Assembly: GCA_012934845.2 (NCBI GenBank)
Contig: WNNJ02003224.1
Coordinates: 1-64,000, forward strand
Length of the DNA: 64,000 nt
Direction: 5' to 3'
Origin: Pomphorhynchus laevis
Taxonomy: Eukaryota > Acanthocephala > Palaeacanthocephala > Echinorhynchida > Pomphorhynchidae
Shown piece after piece: positions 1 through 10,420 of the stretch. The notes below the pieces were generated by a model that saw only the letters and a list, made by a program, of their open reading frames with translations, was not told the origin of the DNA and made no database searches. Position 1 is the stretch's first letter. Each line of letters begins with the position of its first letter. The translations under genes and the position numbers were made by a program.

Positions 1-924
1 TTATAAAATATTATATTACGTTATATTTATTATAAATATAAGTATATATAGAATTACAGTAACGTACAGAATAAAATAGTTATCAAAATTTTTATATAAT
101 ATATATTATTAAGTTATATATTATTACGTTATATTTATTATTATAAATATATTTTATTGATAATATAAATATAATATTTAAGTAATATTATCTAATATTA
201 ATTCCAGGCAGTGAACATAATACAAATATATTATTTTTAAATATATGAAATAATTTGTTTCTAATTGTCAAAATGCATCAAGCTGTAAAGCAATTGATTT
301 CATCAGAAACCAATTAAAAATAACATCAAAATGAAGAGATAATTGATCAATTTTAGAAATAATATAACATTAAATTATTATAATTAATATCTACTAAATA
401 TTATAATTAAAATATAATTAATTTGCGTCAAATATTACCTTAAATATTATTGCACATAATGTCGTTCCTGTTTTTACCACCTTAGGTGGCAAAATACCCT
501 TTTCTATTAAAAGATCGTTTCTAAATGTTGAAAAATAAGTCAATAATACAAATTAGTAAAGTATAAATAAATTACTGTACAAATTACTTTACAAATCTGG
601 CAGAACATGTGGTAATAAAAGTAAAATTTTAAAATATTTTACCGCGACACGTTTGTAAAATTTAATCCTTCCCGAGCAAAATCAACAGACATCATCTATA
701 ACATTAGAAATTTATAATCAACGAAATAAATTTCGATAAAAATATGAATTTAAAATACAAAAAATAAAAAAAATAAAAAAAAGCAAACTGATGTTTATCA
801 GGAATACATTATGAATGTATAAAGCACGTGCAAATTAAAATATTTGTATTAATAATTTAATAATAATTTTAATATTGATATATAAATATGTTAAAGTTAT
901 AAATACAAGAAGAAAGTTCCTAAT
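1..924. other. AT-rich spacer, no gene seen
   Basis: Very AT-rich sequence with many short A/T runs and no open frame resembling a known protein. I see no LINE, Gypsy or RNA gene here. It ends where the 20-bp minisatellite begins. Confidence 0.6.
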
Positions 925-1712
925 GTTCAGTCTGATAACAATTATTCCTGTCAGTTCCAGATTATTCCTGTAAGTTCCAGATTTTTCCTGTCAGTTCCAT
1001 ATTATATCTGTCAATTCCAGATTATTCACGTCAGCTCCAGATAATTCGTGTCAGTTCCAAATTATGCAGGTAAGTTCCAATTATTCCAGTAAGTTCCAGA
1101 TTATTCCTGTCAGTTCCAGATTATTCCTGTCAGTTCGAGATTATTCATGTCAGTTCGAGACTATTTTTGTCAGTTCGAGATTATTCCTATCAGTTCCAGA
1201 TTTTCCCTGTAATTTCCAGATTATTCCTGTCAGTGCCAAATTTTTCCTGTAAGGTTCCAGATTATTCCTATCAGTTCAAATTATTTCCATAGATTCCAGA
1301 TTATTCCTGTCAGTTCCAAATTATTCCTGTCAGTTCCAGTTTATTCCTGTCAGTTCCAAATTATTCCTGTCAATTCAACATTATACCTGTCAGTTCAAGA
1401 TTGATCCTGTCAGTTCAAGATTATACCTGGCAGTTCAAAATTACTCCTATTAGTTCCAGATTTCTCCTGTCAGTTCCAAATTATTCCTGTCAGTTCCAGA
1501 TTTTTTTGTAAGTTTCAGATTATTCTTGTCAGTTCCAGATTTTTCCTGTCAGGTCCATGTTATTCCTGCCAGTTCGGATTATACCTGTCAGTTCCAAATT
1601 ATTCCTATCATTTCCTTGTTATTCTTGTCAGTTCCTTGTTATTAATGTCAGTTTCTGATTATTCCAGTCAGTTCCATATTATACTTGTTAGTTCCGGTTT
1701 ATTTCTGTCAGT
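925..1712. repeat. 20-bp minisatellite
   Basis: About 39 imperfect tandem copies of a 20-bp unit close to ATTATTCCTGTCAGTTCCAG. Single-base changes are scattered through the array and a few units are a base longer or shorter. Because 20 is not a multiple of three, the frame at 1064-1252 that appears to encode repeated S-R-L-F-L motifs is a by-product of the repeat. The array stops abruptly near 1712. Confidence 0.95.
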
Positions 1713-2137
1713 TCGGCTTGCTACACTTGTGAAGAGTGAAACTCTAATTTAAACTTTAATTAGAGTGAAACTCTAATTATAATTTAGCTTAATCTCCCGA
1801 TAAAAAATCATGCATAGAAAAGCTCGATCTCAGATTATTTCTGTTCCTGATCACAATCTTCTACGTAGGAATACATTGACGACTATACCAGTTTGGATGT
1901 TTGATGTCATTGTAAAGACTGTGACGTATGGACTATTGTTGGAGTTAAAATATGAAAACCGCTCAGAGTATCAACGTAAACTGTTTACATGTTTTTGTTT
2001 ATAAGTACAACTTCTACAGCTATCCTGCTCCTCCACTTCTGTCTCGCACACGACCACTCAAACCGATACTGTTTTTGGCGTTTCTCTCGAATTAACACAT
2101 GACTTCGCATCGTATAATCCTATTCTTAAACTAACTC
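1713..2137. other. Unassigned spacer
   Basis: Short direct and inverted copies of GTGAAACTCTAATT lie just after the minisatellite. A 64-codon open frame at 1810-2004 matches nothing I recognise and is not called as a gene. Confidence 0.4.
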
Positions 2138-2220
2138 TCACACAAACCTCCCGTTTGACTATGGATCAAACTTCCATGCATTTTAATCATCCTAACAATG
2201 CTAGCTGTAAATTTTGTCAT
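2138..2220 (+). pseudogene. Fragment of N-family LINE ORF1
   Basis: About 80 bases align by eye with 26,870-26,945 inside ORF1 of the better N-family copy. They share the run from CACACAAACCTCC-like sequence to CTAACAATGC. Nothing downstream up to about 2450 can be assigned. Confidence 0.55.
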
Positions 2221-2449
2221 ATTGAAAATCAAAAATGAGCGAAGAAGAGAGATTACAATTGGCATTCGATAACAATATTTTCAAAACAATTTATATTTAC
2301 GATGGAAAAATGCAAGAATTCTTCTGATGGTCATGTCTGGAGGTATTACACACCTCAATGTATTAAGCGTCATGAAAGATTCTCCCATTTCCCCCATTTT
2401 CCCCTTTCCGCCTTGTAACTTTCTTGTAACTTTCATGTAACTTTCTTTC

Positions 2450-2935
2450 CCTACAACGCATCGTCAACGCAGCCGTCCGAATTCTCCTCTGTCTTCGTCA
2501 TGTTGATCATACATCCTACCATCTTGCTTCTCTCGATCTTCCCACAATTTATTGTCGTGTTCAAATTCGTCTTCTTATCGTTGCTTTTCGCCTTGTAACT
2601 TTTCATACCCCTTCATTTTTCAATCTTCCTTTTCTTGATAATTCTCGTCCTGTTTACTGTTCCTTGCGTTCCTGTAATTCCCTTATTTTACATGTCCCAA
2701 ACGACTCTACCTCATTTGGACTCCGCTCCTTCATTGTGGCTGCTCCTCTATCGTGGAACCATCTGCCCATTCAAATACGCCAATCAACTTCCCTGCCGTG
2801 CTTCAAACGACAAATCCGATTCCATTTAAACAATTTATCTGCTTGACTTTTTCATTTTTGTTTGTGGACCTGTAAGCGTACAGCTTGTACGCATTTGCCA
2901 CATTAAATAAATTTGTATTATTATTATTTTTATAT
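2450..2935 (+). pseudogene. N-family LINE, 3' end of ORF2 plus 3' UTR
   Basis: 5'-truncated copy of a CR1/L2-group LINE. It encodes the C-terminal part of the RT polyprotein after the RT core: a QRIVNAAVR-like segment, then a segment ending LRSFIVAAPLSWNHLP. The start has a frameshift, so only the last 60 codons or so (2664-2846) are open. It ends with a 3' UTR carrying a hairpin (2876-2892), an ATTAAATAAA run and a TTATTATT tail. The same order and 3' end recur at 3454-4240. Confidence 0.8.
2876..2892 (+). promoter_or_regulatory. N-family 3' UTR hairpin, copy 1
   Basis: A perfect 7-bp stem, GCGTACA paired with TGTACGC, closes a GCT loop. It is preceded by TGTAA and followed by ATTTGCCAC, the same context as at 4199 and 12,835. 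In LINEs a 3' UTR structure like this is often what the RT recognises. That role is inferred here. Confidence 0.7.
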
Positions 2936-3453
2936 CGTACCTCATCTTTCTTATTCATTTCACATCTAAATACATATCATACTTATTTATTCTCTTCACA
3001 TACTCATTAATCTACTTCCTCCTAATCATGTCTCAAGGATTTACATTCCTTCGTCAAAATCATCTCCAGTAACATCTCCGATCAACCGATTCAACACTCC
3101 ACTGATGTCACAGATTTTCCAAATTATCTTAATTCTCCATTGAGCACCCCTGTCATTTCCACTTCTACCTGCTCTTCTGCCTCTACTCCAAGCAGCTCTG
3201 TTCTCCACCACTTCCACGAAATCGTTTTCCTTCGCGCGATCGCTGTATAATCATATCAAACTTAAAGCTTTCCGAATCTGCTTCTCCACAATCTCGCCTC
3301 GATGATAATGTATTTGTTTAAGGTACATCCTATCAAATATTCTCCATAATGATAATTCATTCCTCGTCATTAATATCGCTCCATAATATTTTATCCGTAT
3401 AAACAAATTCACTAAATACAATGATCTAAGTCCAAATTTCGGGGTCCATTATT

Positions 3454-4167
3454 TTGGAACCCGAAAAGTCCAAAATAATGTGGATCCTCCCCCGTAAACC
3501 AAACATATATCCTCCCACTGTATATTTTGCCTCATCGATCATCCCCATAGTCCACAATCTCACTTTCTTAGGCTTCCATTTCGATGATCACCTTTCCCTT
3601 AAACCCTTCGTCCGTGACAAGGTCCGCTCATCTAACTTAATTCTCCGTGACATCCGCCGTATCCGCCCCCTTATCGACTTCCGTTCTTGTATGTCTCTTC
3701 TTTCATCGCTTATTTTCCCTAAAATCGATTACTGCCTTAGCCTTTTCGCCAATTCTCCAAAATCCATCATCCTACCCCTACAACGAATAATCAACACCGC
3801 CGTTCGAGTGCTCTTTCGTCTCCGTCGCTTCGACCACACATCCACATATTTTGCCCAACTCTCCTGGCCCACCATCCACATCCGCGTCAAACTCCGCCTT
3901 CTTCTCGTTACCTTTCGTCTCATCGCTGTCGGCTCCCCATCGTTCATCAACCTTCCTTTCTTAGACGATACTCGCCCCACCTCGCTATCGCTTCGTTCCT
4001 GTCATACCCTCTTACTCCACGTTCCTAATTACTTCAACAACTACGGTCTCCGATCCTTCCTCGTCGCCGCCTCACTCGCCTGGAATCAACTCCCTCTCGA
4101 CGTCCGCCGCGCCCCCTCCTTTATCATATTCAAACACCTCCTCCGTTCACACCTTCTCGACACCTGA
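3454..4167 (+). CDS. LINE ORF2 C-terminal fragment (N family)
   Basis: A 237-codon frame, the longest open remnant of this copy. Its beginning (EKSKIMWI) corresponds to the region just after the RT active site, where LINE RTs keep a K-S-K/T-x-x-M-type motif. The segment HNLTFLGFHFDDHLS fits the L-G-hydrophobic motif of the thumb. The end, LRSFLVAASLAWNQLP, is the conserved terminal block of CR1/L2-like ORF2. The catalytic YADD box and endonuclease are absent, so it cannot act alone. The first ATG is simply the first in the frame. A shadow frame on the other strand (3729-3980) is ignored. Confidence 0.75.
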   Translation: MEPEKSKIMWILPRKPNIYPPTVYFASSIIPIVHNLTFLGFHFDDHLSLKPFVRDKVRSSNLILRDIRRIRPLIDFRSCMSLLSSLIFPKIDYCLSLFANSPKSIILPLQRIINTAVRVLFRLRRFDHTSTYFAQLSWPTIHIRVKLRLLLVTFRLIAVGSPSFINLPFLDDTRPTSLSLRSCHTLLLHVPNYFNNYGLRSFLVAASLAWNQLPLDVRRAPSFIIFKHLLRSHLLDT

Positions 4168-4198
4168 TTCACAGTCTTGTTTTGTTGTGGTCATGTAA

Positions 4199-4214
4199 GC
4201 GTGTGCTGGCACGC
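4199..4214 (+). promoter_or_regulatory. N-family 3' UTR hairpin, copy 2
   Basis: A 5-bp stem, GCGTG paired with CACGC, with a sixth T-G wobble possible. It lies in the same context as copies 1 and 3 (TGTAA before, ATTTGCCAC after) and is followed by TAAAATAAAT and a T run. Confidence 0.65.
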
Positions 4215-4244
4215 ATTTGCCACGTTAAAATAAATCGTTTTTTT

Positions 4245-4440
4245 TAATGTCATCATCCACACGGGCCTGAGAATTTTCGGCATTTGACTCAGGAATACCA
4301 CTGAATAACACATTATAGGAACGGTAAGATCTAAGACGATTATAATTAAAAGGTGTATAGTTTGATGCAACGTTTTGAGATTTGGTATTTATAAGTATGC
4401 ACCGATCTTTGTCTCTAGTTGGAGTTTGGTTACCTAAAGA
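4245..4440 (-). pseudogene. CR1-like LINE ORF1 fragment
   Basis: Read on the minus strand this gives an ORF1-type segment containing SYNVLFSGIPES followed by ARVDDDIKK. It matches the layout of CR1-A ORF1 at 15,020-15,100 (a hydrophobic strand, ES, then ARLDDDL). These RRM-like ORF1 proteins bind LINE RNA. The piece is under 200 bases and is wedged between two plus-strand N-family pieces, so its family is uncertain. Confidence 0.5.
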
Positions 4441-4459
4441 AACGCATTGAAGTAGGCCG

Positions 4460-4785
4460 CTCCATTTCTGACATTGCCCAGCTCAATTCAGCTCGCATTG
4501 AACGACATCGACGTAAATCAAACGGCGAGTCATCCTTATTAATCCGTTAAATCAACTGAAATTTTCAAGGTGTCCGCAGGAATCCAAAAATCCGATGGCG
4601 TCCCGTCACTCCCCCATAGTCTTCATTGCTGGTCGATCTTGCTCCTAAACATACTTTCCGTCTTAATTTTTTCAAGACTCGCTCCATTCTCAATAAAGCT
4701 GATTTGCTCCTTGATATCTCCGATCAATTATCTATCGATATTTTGTGCATCACGAATCATGACATTCTGACGATATTGCTATTCG
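4460..4785 (+). pseudogene. N-family fragment, end of ORF1 and start of ORF2
   Basis: Closely matches 27,650-27,985. It shares the block DIAQLN.ARIE.HRR and the start of the endonuclease domain (LAPKHTFRL-like, then SILNKADLL). Several substitutions and small gaps break both frames. It stops where a minus-strand piece of the same family follows. Confidence 0.75.
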
Positions 4786-4849
4786 TCGTAGGAGTGTGAA
4801 GATATTGCTATTCGTCGTGCGAGCGTAGTGTGAAGAATTGAGTAAGGCT

Positions 4850-5411
4850 CCGTAGAGAATAAGGATATCGAGAAGTTTTCAGGGTTGATTTGGAGTAGCT
4901 AATGTTGGAGGCGGAGAAAGAGGATGCGGACAAGTAAGAATAAAAGTGACAAGGAAATGATCAGACAAACCAGGATCAGTAATCGACAAAGAGGTATAGT
5001 CATTGAAGCAGTTGGGAACATCAATGATGTCAAGGGCACCATCGAGAATATGAGTAGGGCTTGTCGAAAGTAGTTTATAGTTAAAATAAGAAAAAAGATT
5101 AGTTAAAGTGATAGAGTCAGAGTCGGCCGGGCGATCAAGACGAATGTTAAAGTCACGGAGAACAAAATAAGTATAATACAATGAAAATGGAGAAAGAAGA
5201 TCTGCAAGGTCGTTAAAGAGCATACGTGAGGAGGCAGCTGAGACTGAACGGTATACAATCAGAAGTTGCATAGGGAAAGGAGTTGATGATCTACATATGA
5301 GCAATTCGAACGAAGTGTAACGGATGTTGGCGTAAATTTTACGAAGAGACGTTGGTTAACTAGCGATGGTAACAATAATGTCATGGTTAGAAGCAGTAGA
5401 CGTGGGAGAGA
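4850..5411 (-). pseudogene. N-family APE endonuclease fragment
   Basis: The minus frame 5304-4879 (141 codons) covers the middle and end of the apurinic-like endonuclease of LINE ORF2. Visible are YFVLRDFNIRLD (the catalytic D-x-N block, here RDFN where GDFN is usual), the block ALDIIDVP and the SDH triad (GLSDHFLVT). It corresponds to 28,060-28,560 in the better copy. The N-terminal endonuclease part lies in 5320-5411 after a stop. Confidence 0.8.
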
Positions 5412-5493
5412 TCATACTAACAAGGACTAAAATAATACAAACAAGGACTAATAATACTATCAAGGACTCGTATATGTCGATATGGTAGTTCTC

Positions 5494-5615
5494 TAGTTGA
5501 ATCAGCTCTTCCGATTATCTCTCCCACATCTACTGATTCTAACCATGACAAGATTGTTACTATTGCTAGTTATTCAATGTCTCTTCGTAAAATTAACGCC
5601 AATATCCGTTGGCGT
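5494..5615 (+). pseudogene. N-family endonuclease fragment, opposite orientation
   Basis: Matches 28,020-28,135 of the better copy, from VESA through MSLRKIN. Its second half is an inverted copy of 5330-5411, so the two pieces face each other across about 110 bases that contain three CAAGGACTA motifs. Confidence 0.7.
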
Positions 5616-5619
5616 TAAT

Positions 5620-7420
5620 TAGATGTGATTGTTTCTGACATTAACAGGACTCAGAACCTTTTTTATTACATATGTTAGACATTGTCGTATTCTACCTTCC
5701 ACGATTAATTGTTTGCGTTCGCAACCGGGTGATGTAGTTGATAAGAAGGCTATTGTGGAAGCTCTTGCTAGCAGCTTTGTAGTATCCCCACCTTCGCAAT
5801 CAAATATTGACCAGGAACAGTAATCGTCCAACTTTCAATCTAACTTATCAATATATCCATTAATGCCATTGAAGTTCAATCTGAACTCCATAAATTAAAT
5901 AGCTTTGTCTCTGCAGTATCAGATGGTATATCCCCTTTCTTTTTGCGTAATCTGTCAAACATTATTGCTCCAAGCCTTACGTCGCTATTTCATCGAAGTT
6001 TAGCATTTTTCAATTCGTGACTATTGGAAAAGTGCAATTGTTGTGCCTATTCTAAAGAAGCAGTTGACACTAACTTGTTCACATTTTAGACCACTTAGTA
6101 TTACCAGTGTTATTGCCAAAATTAAGAAGAGGCTCATTGCGAAGAGAATACGTGACCATCTAAAATTATATCGAATTCTTGATGATTCTCAGGACGGCTT
6201 CATACACGGTCGCTCGTGCCTAACTAATCTGTTGAATGTTCGCGAACATTGGCTAGCTGCTCTTAGTTCGGGTTTTACAATTGATCTAATATTTCTTGAT
6301 TTCTCTATGGCATTTGACAGAGTTCCTCACATTCGTTTAGATTCATTATTACGCCATTATGGTGTTCCTATTGCAATTCGCAACTGGATTAAGACATTCC
6401 TTAAATAACGATCTTCGCTGTGCGATTAGATGAAGTTTTGTCAACAGATCGACGTGTTCATTCGGGTGTTCCTCAGTGCACGGCTCTAGGTCCATTTTTC
6501 TTTAGCATATTTTTGAATGACTATTCCTAAGGTTAAAATGTCTTTACCGGGCATTTCTGGAGATGTCAAAATATGGGGAACAATCTAAAACGAGGCGGAT
6601 CGTGAATTTTTACAACATGACCTTAAACGTATCGGGACTTTGTGTAATAACACTGGCTTGATATTCAGCGAGACAAAGTGTGTATATATGAGATTAGGTA
6701 TAGATAAAACTCATTTTGACTGCAAATTAGATAGACACTCAATTAAGCGAGTCTCAGAATATCCCGATCTGTGAGTGATAATCCACGAATCGCTACAGAC
6801 AAAAGCAAACATCGATCATGCGCGCTTAAAAGCTATACGCACATTTTACTGCATCAAGAATACTTTTGCAAAATTATCGGCACCAATATTCGCCAAAGTT
6901 TATTGTGCCCTAGTAAGACCACATCGTGAGTACTGTGTACAGACCATTTTTCCAACAACCAGGAATAAATTGATTAACATGGAAATGTGCTCAGACGTGC
7001 TTCCCATTTGTCGACGGAGTTTTCTTCAAGGTTAAGATGCTAGAATGTCTTATCAGCGAGGTATCGCTGTATTTTTCTTGACTTGGTTGCACTTTGGCAA
7101 ATTGTACATTCAGTTGGTGGCTTTCCTGTGCATGTAGTTAGATTTGGAGAATATACGAGATTGCGAGGCCATTGAATGATGCTGTCTAAAAAATTACCGT
7201 TAAGCTGCGAAAATTTTACATTGTGTGAACGGGCAGTATATGTCTGGAATAGTTTGCCTAAAGATATCGCTGCGGTCACCGATTTATTCGCTTTCAAGAG
7301 CAGGGTTCGACGTTGGATATAAAATCAGGCTAATTTGTCATATTTTCTTACTTACCCGTTTAGTTGATATTTTTGTTGTATTGTGTGATCGGCTTAAAGC
7401 CTTATAGCTCAGTCTGTACA
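5620..7420 (+). pseudogene. CR1-like LINE (CR1-B), decayed ORF2
   Basis: RT region of a CR1-like LINE with many stops. In order: the connector (IVEALASSFVVSPP), the block CSHFRPLSITSVIAK in the open frame 6043-6408, DGFIHGRSCLTNLL, motif A as FLDFSMAFDRVPH, a degenerate motif B near 6460-6500 and a damaged motif C region near 6550. The thumb follows (NNTGLIFSETKCVYMRL), then the C-terminal domain in 6775-7035 with EYCVQTIFPTTRN. Frames shift near 6408, 6530, 6770 and 7035. Related pieces lie at 14,580-14,910 and, reversed, at 13,480-13,990. A minus open frame at 7040-7297 is a shadow. Confidence 0.8.
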
Positions 7421-7439
7421 TATATAATAATAAGTATAG

Positions 7440-7630
7440 AGTGGCTAGGCTAAACGCTCACAGTTATGAAAGCAGCGGCAATTCACTTCCTATTGTATTG
7501 ATGTGACATGAAGACCATTATGCGTTACATTAACCATGTCACATTAACCTATTTATTATATTCTGTTTGTTTGTAGATTGTTCAAATAAAGCTGCATAAA
7601 TCGCTTTCATTTCAATTTATTTGAATAATT
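7440..7630 (+). other. Possible 5' leader or LTR of Gypsy-1
   Basis: Non-coding sequence between the CR1-B remnant and Gypsy gag. It contains TGTGACATGAAG and a polyadenylation-like AAATAAAGC, as an LTR might. No matching copy is found downstream of the element, so an LTR cannot be proved. Confidence 0.25.
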
Positions 7631-8857
7631 GTGATCTATGGACCGAATTCTCAAGCCCAAACACTCGTCGCAGATCCTAATGATCCACAATCGCCTATGA
7701 TATGGATGCATTGGAAACAACGGTTCACTCACTTCCTACAGTCCATAGTTGATATCACAGATGACAATAAGATCCATATACTCGTAAATCACATTTCACC
7801 ATCTCTTTATCAGCACATTTCAAATGTCGACGATTACAAAACAGCAATTCAAACCCTTGACAGCTTGTTCGTCAAACTGAAGAACGAAGTTTTTGCTCGA
7901 TTCAAACTGAGTTTATGCAAACAATCAGATTCGCATTCTATCGACCAATTCATCCAAGCGTTAAATACGTTTAGTAAGGATTGCGAATTTGCTGCGGTGT
8001 CCGCAATAGATCACAGAAATTTATTTGTGCGTGATTCCTTTATTGCTGGAATTCGCAGTACCTTTATTAGACAAAGGTTACTATAGTCTAATCTATTGAG
8101 CATGGATCAAGCTTTCACAAAAGCCCGAGCACTCGAAATGGCTCAAATACAAGCGGAACAATACACAAATCAAGAAAATTCGATTGCAGCCGTTCGAGAT
8201 TTGGCTGAACCGGGTTTCGATTCTAACAATTCCAATGCATCTAATGCGAAAAATGAATATATTGCCAGATTGAATCATAATTGCTTTTTCTGTGGACAAT
8301 CAAATCATGCCCGTTCAAGGTGTCCGGCTCGAAATTCGATTTGTCGATCATGTGGCAAAACAGGACATTACGCAGCTGTATGTAAGTCAAAACATCTCCC
8401 CAAAGTATACAAAATTGCATTAACACACGATATTATGAACCCCAATCCAGATCATTTTCCAAGCTTGTCCACCATCATTTCATCATCGGTCCACTCTGAA
8501 TTAAGAAAGACAACGGTACGGGTAATATTAAATGGTCATGGAGTAGATGCACTCATTGACACAGGAAGCTCCGAAAACTTTGTTAGCGATAATATTGTCG
8601 AACAATACCAATTTAAAAGGAGTCCGTATAAAAATGTCGTTACTATGGCCACATCATCTTGTACTTCCAAGATTCACCATTGTATGTATGGGCAAGTATC
8701 GCTAAGCGGATTAACGGATAAAAACGTCCGCCTTCTATGTCTACCGAATCTTTGTTCAGATATCATACTGGGTCATCCGTATCTTTCACATCACGAATCT
8801 CTAACAATCAATTTCAGTGGCAGCAAGGCCCCGATTGTTATCGAGTCGATAAAATAA
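7631..8857 (+). pseudogene. Gypsy gag and protease region
   Basis: Gag capsid-like part to about 8230, then two zinc knuckles. The first is CFFCGQSNHARSRCP and the second CRSCGKTGHYAAVC, so both fit C-x2-C-x4-H-x4-C. The aspartic protease follows, with ALIDTGSSENFV and the distal LCSDIILGHPYL flap/ILG block. The frame is single from 7631 to 8857 except for TAG at 8084-8086. In Gypsy-2 the matching position, after RQRLL, is a glutamate, so this looks like a GAG-to-TAG nonsense change rather than a designed gag stop. The product would assemble particles and process the polyprotein. Confidence 0.85.
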
Positions 8858-8904
8858 ATCAATATATAGTGTCCATCGCTGTTTTCATCCTTGGATAGGT
8901 CATG

Positions 8905-9372
8905 TAAGCCAATAGCAATCAAATCTCGCCGATATTTCCATGATCATTACAATTCATTCGCTCTGAAATCATGCGTCTACTCAAGGACGGGGTAATAGAG
9001 CATAGCCAGTCCCCCTGGCGTGCGCAGGTAGTGGTTGCTGAACATTTGGAAAAGAAACGCTTAGTAATTGATTACTCAATGACAGTTAATAGATTTACAC
9101 ACCAAGATGCATACCCACTACCACGCATTGATCAGATTATTGAAAATATTTCGAAATTTGCGATATTCAGCAAACTAGACATGAAGGCAGCCTACCATCA
9201 ATTGGTTCTTAGAGATGATGAACGAAAGTTTACCGCCTTCGAAGCCAACGGCCAACTGTTCCAATTTATACGCATTCCATTTGGACTCATCAACGTCCAG
9301 CAGTGTTTCAACGTACTATGGATAAATTATAAACCAAGAGAAGTTGAAAGGAGTATTTGCATATCTCGATGA
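8905..9372 (+). pseudogene. Gypsy RT, N-terminal half
   Basis: Opens in one frame at about 8905 and shifts near 8965 into the frame 8971-9372. Visible are LLKDGVIEHSQSPW, VVVAEHLEKKRLVIDYS, the catalytic motif A FSKLDMKAAYHQ and RIPFGLINVQQCF. The frame is lost just after FGLINVQQCF, before the YLDD active site. That site is read in another frame at about 9359. Confidence 0.85.
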
Positions 9373-10420
9373 TATGATAATATGCGGACATACTCGTGCA
9401 GACCACGATGATAATCTGGACAAGCTCAAGCGTGTAATTGCCAAATACAATATATCTCTTAATTCCGATAAATGCATTTACGGTGTCGATAGCATAAATG
9501 TCCTAGGAGTTCTTATTTCGAAGGGGCGAATCCGACCTGACCAACAACGGACAAGATGTCTTCTCGAAATGGAGCCATCAGCAACACAAGCTGAATTGAA
9601 GCGATTACTTGGATTATTCGCTTATTATTCAAAATGGATATCAAAGTTTTCTGAAAAGGTAAGACCTTTATTAGACGTCAACATTTTTCCCTTGACTGAA
9701 GAACAAATTAAAGTAGTTGATTCTATCCGCAAGGATATAGCAGACTCGGTCCTAGCAATCAGAGATGACTCGACATTGATGGTCGAAACTGATGCTTCAT
9801 GTCACACTGTCGCAGCTGTTCTGTCACAGGACGGGAAACCTGTTGCCTTTATGTCTAAGACTTTACACGGCAGTGCGAAAAATTATTCAGCTGTAGAGAA
9901 GGAAGCTCTAGCCATAGTTGAAGCGCTAAAAGAATGGCGGCATTTCCTTATTGGTCGACACTTTCAATTGTTAACAGACCAGAAAAGTGTAGCATATATA
10001 TTCGATACTTTTCACAAAAGTTCGATAAAAAACGAACAAATGATTCGATGGAGGGTCGAGCTTGCTCCGTTTCGATTTGATGTCAGTTACCGTCCTGGAA
10101 TCCGTAATGTCTCAGCTGATGTCTTTTCTCGAATAAACTGCTCTGCTGTTGCTGGTCCTACGAGATTGCGTGAGGTTCACGAGTCATTGTGTCACCCCGG
10201 TGTAACGCGACTATACCATTACGTTCGAAACAGGAATCTGCCATTTTCAGTAGAAGATGTTAGAAGCATAATTAAAGATTGCAAAACTTGTTCGCTACTT
10301 AAGCCGAGATATTACAAACCACAAAATTCTCATTTGATAAAGGCGACCATGCCTTTCGAGCGAATTTCGATGGATTTTAAAGGTCCACTGCCAACAAATT
10401 CGCGATTCGGTATTTATTGA
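9344..10420 (+). pseudogene. Gypsy RT (YLDD), RNase H and integrase N-terminus
   Basis: 358 open codons. RT motif C is YLDD in VFAYLDDMIICG, followed by the thumb to about residue 110. RNase H begins with ETDASCHTVAAVLS, with its second acid in EKEALAIVEAL and its third in LLTDQKSV. The integrase zinc domain (H-x7-H, then C-x2-C in CKTC) and the first catalytic aspartate (ISMDFKGPLP) follow. The frame ends in a stop created by a one-base shift near 10,405. The TTG at 9344 is only a boundary, because the true protein enters from upstream. Confidence 0.88.

Larger units (their letters stand above)
2936..4245 (+). mobile_element. N-family LINE, internally deleted copy
   Basis: The left part (about 2936-3430) aligns with ORF1 of the 26.6 kb copy. 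It shares the runs around TCACATCTAAATACAT and AACATCTCCGATCAACCG. At about 3430 it passes directly into the C-terminal third of ORF2, so the end of ORF1, the endonuclease and most of the RT are missing. It ends in the family 3' UTR with a hairpin and a T-rich tail. Such a copy is non-autonomous. The junction could come from template switching or a later deletion. Confidence 0.75.

Noticed and set aside
1064-1252. 62-codon coding frame with repeated SRLFLS motifs
   Set aside because: It is produced by the 20-bp minisatellite, whose period is not a multiple of three.
925-1712. CRISPR-like array
   Set aside because: Units are contiguous and imperfect, with no unique spacers, in an animal genome. 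It is a minisatellite.
3729-3980. Minus-strand R/K-rich open frame
   Set aside because: Shadow of the plus-strand LINE ORF2 fragment, which has clear RT-family motifs.
7040-7297. 85-codon minus open frame
   Set aside because: It lies over the decayed CR1-B C-terminal region and has no family pattern of its own.
7440-7630. Gypsy-1 5' LTR
   Set aside because: No second copy of the sequence exists downstream, so it is left as a possible leader only.
8084-8098. Designed gag stop or readthrough signal in Gypsy-1
   Set aside because: Gypsy-2 has a glutamate at that position, so a chance GAG-to-TAG change is simpler.
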